Source: Pyrenochaeta sp. MPI-SDFR-AT-0127
Lineage: Eukaryota; Ascomycota; Dothideomycetes; Pleosporales; Cucurbitariaceae
DNA: 21,803 nucleotides
Direction: 5' to 3'
Assembly: GCA_020747015.1 (NCBI GenBank)
Contig: JAGTJM010000154.1
Coordinates: 1 to 21,803, forward strand
The stretch's first letter is position 1, and every line of letters begins with the position of its first letter. Both the position numbers and the translations under genes were made by a program. Shown here one piece after another: positions 17,284 to 21,803 of this stretch. The notes below the pieces were generated by a model. The model did no database searches. It saw only the letters and a list, made by a program, of their open reading frames with translations, and was not told where the DNA came from.

Positions 17284-17612
17284 TAATAGGGTAAAGCAAT
17301 AAACTCTAGTTCTATTTGCATCGCTAATAAAGTGCACTGACTATAGAGGTAAATTGTATTTTCTAGACTGCGTAAAACCTAATAAGGTCTTCGCGTACTC
17401 CTTTCTTAGCTAGAATTAGTAGAATTATATAATCGTGTATAGGGAGTTGAATAGTATACTTAGATACTTAGTACGACTAGTATTTCCCTATTATATAAGA
17501 GGAGATATCGTCGTCGATAAGGTTTTGGTAAGGTAGGCCCGTGTAAGTAGCGAACGCCGCTATTACTACTATATTATACCTTATGCCTAATTAGAGGCTA
17601 GGGGGGGAGGGA
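17284..17612. other. less mutated spacer ending in a purine run
   Basis: Some TG/CA words survive (for example tttgcatcgc, gtgcactgac). The purine run at 17600-17612 (agggggggaggga) could be the polypurine tract of an LTR element. No protein motif was identified, though a frame ending in YAQLEARGGG-like residues is open apart from stops. Confidence 0.35.
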
Positions 17613-17910
17613 TATTAGTAGTAAATTATAAAAGGAAACTATAAGGATTAAATATACGGAGAGTTAGGGAAGAGTAGGAAGAAGGTTTTAAGAGACGGAA
17701 TAACGGAGAGAAAAGGGGTATATATATAAAGTTTATATAAAGAAAAGCGTAGTCTACCACTATTAATCTACTTACTACTTACTACTGCTTTTCACTATAA
17801 GTAATAGACCACTTTAACGCTATTTTTATCCTTATTCCTAAGTGCCGTATTGCGGTTTATAGGGAGTGTAGTATAGGTATAGTTAAAGCCTATCTTAAGA
17901 CGCATATTAA
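17613..17910 (+). repeat. possible LTR following a polypurine-like run
   Basis: It starts 'tattagtag' (TG to TA at the first bases would fit RIP) directly after the purine run and has a TATA-like 'tatatatataaag' at about 17719-17731. Its right end is interrupted by the MITE insertion at 17911. No second copy of this LTR was found, so the call rests on order and motifs only. Confidence 0.3.
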
Positions 17911-18309
17911 TAGGGTGGCCGATGGGTAGGGGTTGGGTTACCCCGCGGGTCCCCACTTTAAACAGCTATATCTCTATAAATATCTACGCTACTAAGATTA
18001 TTTTTAGTCCATTTTGTAGCCCTTATTTAGATCTATAACTTTGCTATATAAAGTTTTTTAATTAAAAAATTATTACGTAAGTTATTAATGTTTTTTAAAA
18101 AAAAATAGAGGGCCTTAACCCTTAGGTATTAAAAACGTGGGTATCTAAATAACTTATTAAGTATTAGTAATAGAGCTTAGCTTATATAACACGATAGAAT
18201 GCGCTAGGCTAGGGCTATAAATAGAACTAAAAATTATATAATTAGGACTTATATTAAAGAAGTTATAGCTAAAAGAAGAATGCTTAGTTAGACCCAGCCA
18301 ACCACCCTA
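17911..18309. mobile_element. 399-bp hAT-type MITE with 8-bp target-site duplication
   Basis: It starts TAGGGTGG and ends CCACCCTA, an 8-bp perfect terminal inverted repeat that continues imperfectly (TAGGGTGGCCGATGGGT against TAGGGTGGTTGGCTGGGT). The flanks are direct repeats of catattaa at 17903-17910 and 18310-18317. An 8-bp duplication and a TAGGG end are both typical of hAT elements. It has no coding frame. It holds TG/CA dinucleotides that the surrounding DNA lacks (gccgatgggt, gtccattttgtagccc), so it probably inserted after the RIP event or escaped it. A TC-type alternative, TA duplication with GGGTGG ends (17913-18307), is possible but explains less of the flank identity. Confidence 0.75.
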
Positions 18310-18318
18310 CATATTAAT

Positions 18319-18944
18319 ACCTACTATAAGTATTTACTAGTAGAAATACGTAAATCTATAGTCGCAGTTGAGGTTAGGGTTATAGGGTTCGCTACCTACG
18401 CTAGCACTATAAAATTACTAAAATTACAGTGCTGTGTGCTTAATATTATAAAGATAAGTTATACTCTATACGATTGAAGATAATATTATACGTTATTATT
18501 ATATTATTAGGTATAGGAGTTATGATATAAAAATCCTAATATAGCCTAGGTGCTAAGTGCGATATAGAAATTCTAATTAGGTATAGCGCTGCGATATAGA
18601 AATTCAGATTAGGTATAGCGCTACCCTAGTATCTTCTAGCCATACACTATAAATACTAGATCTCTCGCAGAAATAGGGTAGGGTAAGAAATAGCTATATA
18701 TCTATAACCTAATAATCTTCTAAAGCACTATTTAAATAGATTTTAGTATTATAGAATTATAGTACTTCTTACTAGCTCCCCTTCGTTCTCTTCTTCACGA
18801 AACTTTATATACGTTTCTATTACTATTATAATTACGCCGCGAACCTCCCCTAATTTAAAGACCCCTTTCTAATTATAGACCTAGCTCTACTATTTCCTTT
18901 ATACTATCTATATTTTATTATTATATTATTAAAACTAATAGAGC
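18319..18944. other. RIP-affected spacer upstream of the AT-hook ORF
   Basis: It contains a short tandem repeat (listed separately). No gene was recognised. The 3' half probably includes the 5' flank of the AT-hook ORF. Confidence 0.4.
18559..18622 (+). repeat. two tandem 32-bp units plus a decayed third
   Basis: Units 18559-18590 and 18591-18622 (gcgatatagaaattc.. to ..gtatagcgct) differ at two positions. A weaker copy precedes them at about 18522-18556 (gatataaaaatcctaatatagc..). Unit ends are complementary in part (agcgct). Confidence 0.75.
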
Positions 18945-21803
18945 GCAGCTAAAATAGCGAAGCGCGGTCGCCCTAGGAAATACTAGAGCCAAGAGGACGT
19001 AAAAAGCGCAGCTAATGCCGCCAATCGAGCGTCTCGCTAGTGATAGAAAGTAGCTACGCAGTCGCACGACCCGTAAGCTAACAATAATAGTAGCCTTTAG
19101 GTTAAGTTTAATCCACTTTCTATACTCTAGTAGGCTAGGGCTAAAGAGGACGCAAAAGTTACCGCGCTAGACTACGAGATCTAGGCAGAAGGTCTAGACG
19201 TCCTAGTAGAGTAAGAATAGCTGCAGTTTCTAGAGGTAAGTTCGCTTTCTTTCTATCTAATTTATAATCAAATAGGTTCCTAACTATAGGTAATTTAGGC
19301 CTATATCACTCTATACTAGATATCTTAGTTATAATATCTCGCGTTCCCTTAATATAGCTATAACCCTATATAAAGTAGTAGCCCAGTGATACCTAATTTA
19401 ATAAGTATAGGTATACTAACGAGATTTATTATTTATAGTTTAGAGAGATACCTTGGATTGGGTATACGTATAAAGAAATGCCGCCGTCGCTAATATCGCC
19501 GCCGGAAGACGTTTAACTAATAGATGGCTTAGCGTTAATATTAACTAAGTTAGTCCCTGCCAAACTACTCGCTCCGTCGCGAACTATAACGCTCGTTTCA
19601 TTAGCTAGTAGGCTGATTAAGTCTAAGACCTAACGTTCTCCAAGTTTGTCCTAAGAAACCTATGTAGCCGCAGTCTACGATAGGGTAGAAATAATAGGAA
19701 GATAGTATAAGGCGACGATAGAAGGCCTAGAAGCCCTAGAAGGATTTATAGAGGAAGTATTCGATCTAAATCTAGTGGAAATAGTGGATGTTACGGCGAA
19801 ACTAGTAGAGTAACTAATGCGATTCTATAGCTGTGATACTTATGCGCAGAATAAGTAGGATTATAATAGCGGAGTAGGCTATATTACTCTTGATAGTTTT
19901 ATATCGCATTATGATATAATACCTAACACCCTTAGCGCTCTATATATACTTGCGAAAGGATAAGTATATCCTTCTAATACTAAGAAGTGGAAATATGCCT
20001 TTCTTAGGACTATAGCTGAAGATATAGAGACACCTATAAAAGTGTGCATATAATACTCTTGCGCTAAAAGACTATCTAATACTATTCCTACTATTACTTA
20101 TAATATTAATAGTATTATAGGGTTTACACGTACGCTTGCGGTCGCGAAGTAGGGTATTCGCTTTAATGTCACGCCTTATATTATATTAAATCTTGATAGC
20201 GATATTTATCTCACCCTCTTAACGCCTACTAGTAATAGCTAGATAAGGCGAGTCCCTCTCTATATAGTACCTCACTACTAATTTAGTAGATTAGTAGGAT
20301 ACGAGGACGTTACGCTCTACCTCTTCTTTCTATACCTCTATAAGTAACGTAAGGCGAATAACTACTTAAATTAGGATACTCTGCGTAGGTAGATAGATTA
20401 GGTTCTGCTTCCTACTATATATAGCTAGGCGTCAGCGTCTATTCTATAGCACTACCCCGCTGGTTACGAGCACAGTAAGCTCTCTAGTAAAGCTAGCTAC
20501 ACTAAAGTATATACACGTAAAGATAAATTAGGAGTCTAGTATTAATATATTTACTATTTCCTCTAATATAATATATTATAGGAAGTATAGGATATTATTC
20601 TATATACGATTAAAGAAGAGGGCTTTTATAACTTTAGAGATATTTAGATTTTCTTTAGCGCTAAAAATCTTAAGGTACTTAGTAAGCGGCCTACGCTAAT
20701 GCAGATATAGGATAACTACTTCTAGCGGTAGAAGTAGGCAATTAATATAGACTGCCTTAACTAGAACTAAGTGTAGATTAATATTAGTAAGGAAGTTTGC
20801 GCACCCCTATCTCTCCTGTAGTACTAATATCTAGGTATCTAGCCTACAGAAATCTACCTCTAGAGGCCTTATTATCTAGAGGTATATTAGTAGTAGTCAT
20901 AATATAGGTCTACGCCTAGGTCTACGCTACGAAATATATATTAAACTACTATACTATATAATATAGCTAGGATGACTACCTTAACCGCACGTTAATCCCC
21001 TAGTAGCGAATAAGGGCTAGTGTATAGCTAGTTCTATATAAGTAAGAAGGAGATTTTTAATACTATAAAGTTATTTCTATTCTAAGATAGGGCTTTAGAG
21101 AGCCTAGCCCTCGATCTAACAGTCCGCGCGAGCTAGTAGAAGGTAGGCGGTTTAGAAAACTACTAGTAGGAGGTGCTTAAGAAGTCCTATCTTAGAAGTA
21201 AATTATACTATACAATAGTAATTTAAGGGTCCCTTTAGAAATCCTTTAGTACGCGGGAAGAGTACTATATAACGCTAATACTTACCTTACGCGTATAGGA
21301 ATGCCTCTAGAATAGCGGCGATTAGAAACGCGAGATTAAGATTCCTACTAGGCTAGAGCTATTCTAGCGTGTACCTATAGCCTCTTATCTCCGATTTATA
21401 CAGATAAATATTAATAAGTTTACTACTAGCTTTAAGTATATACGGAGCCTAGGGTCGCATAACTATATATTATGGGAGTATAGCTAGGTTATAATTATAT
21501 TCCTGCGGTTATTAAAATATAGCTACGGAAGTTATTAGATCTAACGCGAAATTGCGCTATAGAACGATAAGCGGATATATAAAGGTACTAGCGAGAAAAT
21601 ATATAGGCTTAGCTTCTCGAAAATAGTAGTGTAATATGAGTACTACTAGTTGATACTAAAGATTAACTAGACCTAGTTTATATTTCGTGAAGAGCTCCTA
21701 GGACGTAGTCTATTTAGTAACGTATATATAGTAGAATCGTTTACAGCGAGATAGTAAGCGATCCGCGAAGCTAAGGATAACTTTATAAAGTTAGAGATAC
21801 TAG
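18945..21803 (+). pseudogene. large AT-hook ORF of unknown family, RIP-inactivated, open at right edge
   Basis: Exon 1 (about 18945-19231, codon positions divisible by 3) reads AAKIAKRGRPRKY, with RGRPRK at 18963-18980 as a textbook AT-hook that binds the AT minor groove. It goes on through SAANAANRASR to LDYEIQAEGLDVLVEQEQ and ends at a GTAAGT donor (19232). A second frame is kept from about 19439, after a tactaac..tttatag acceptor, to the last base, 788 codons without an indel. It carries dozens of TAA/TAG and no TGA that I saw. Recognisable text includes YITLDSFISHYDIIPNTLSA, KKWKYAFLRTIAEDI, INSIIGFTRTLAVAKQGIRF, ILQHYPAGYEHSKLSSKASY, QGLVYSQFYISKKEIFNTIK and NINKFTTSFKYIRSLGSHNY. I recognise no catalytic motif. 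The intron may be split differently, since the 19275-19438 stretch is also partly open. Probably a protein of a large dispersed element. Confidence 0.55.

Larger units (their letters stand above)
11450..21803. other. 10-kb RIP-mutated AT-rich desert
   Basis: CA and TG are nearly absent and TA dominates, whereas CG remains frequent (words such as gcgcgg and cgcgta persist). This is the footprint of RIP acting on CpA on both strands. Local islands with more TG/CA are 17270-17620 and the MITE at 17911-18309. The elements inside are listed separately. Confidence 0.85.

Noticed and set aside
18372..18395. Telomere-like ttagggttatagggtt (also near 12894-12930)
   Set aside because: Only one or two degenerate units; such words arise easily in this TA- and G-containing desert.
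13034..21803. Starship giant element with a DUF3435 captain
   Set aside because: I saw no captain tyrosine recombinase motifs, and the AT-hook and OrsD-type ORFs do not show the captain layout in this window.
1..21803. tRNA, rRNA and CRISPR features
   Set aside because: No tRNA-like arms, rRNA stretches or regularly spaced repeats were seen on either strand.

Overview
The window looks like a chromosome segment of a filamentous ascomycete (Pezizomycotina). Three host genes carry short (47-56 nt) or no introns with GT..AG ends. They sit among decayed transposons with the signature of repeat-induced point mutation (RIP): CpA/TpG almost absent, TpA in great excess, CpG kept, and reading frames full of TAA/TAG but almost never TGA. 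I cannot name the species.

Layout. 1-486: 3' end of a split CocE/NonD (S15-type) hydrolase gene. 487-989: AT-rich remnant ending in a partial LTR. 990-3022: an intact, apparently intronless carotenoid-oxygenase/lignostilbene-dioxygenase gene. 3023-5209: RIP-degraded DNA with LTR-like repeats. 5210-7502: a less mutated island with a short TG..CA repeat, a hAT transposase 3' fragment, a broken pogo/Fot1-type transposase (minus strand) and a 225-bp foldback element. 7503-9483 (minus): a five-exon Kelch-repeat membrane protein gene, 592 aa when spliced. 9484-11741: flank, then a packed run of transposon 3' ends (Tad-like LINE, TCAAA pentamer tract, hAT, a second copy of the short TG..CA repeat, Copia reverse transcriptase/RNase H). 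11742-21803: a 10-kb RIP desert with a solo LTR, an inverted LTR-like repeat, two copies of a large OrsD-type zinc-finger ORF, a possible LTR, a 399-bp hAT-type MITE with a perfect 8-bp target duplication, and a long AT-hook ORF of unknown family that runs off the window.

The three host genes show no operon-like link. The hydrolase and the dioxygenase are neighbours on one strand and both families serve catabolism or secondary metabolism, so they may be remnants of one accessory locus; this is inference. The most interesting material is the desert. Two unrelated large ORFs (OrsD-type at 14904-17283, AT-hook at 18945-21803) keep one frame for more than 2 kb without an indel while carrying dozens of CAA/CAG/TGG-to-stop changes, so they died by point mutation and not by erosion. 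The AT-hook ORF is the best candidate for an undescribed mobile-element gene.
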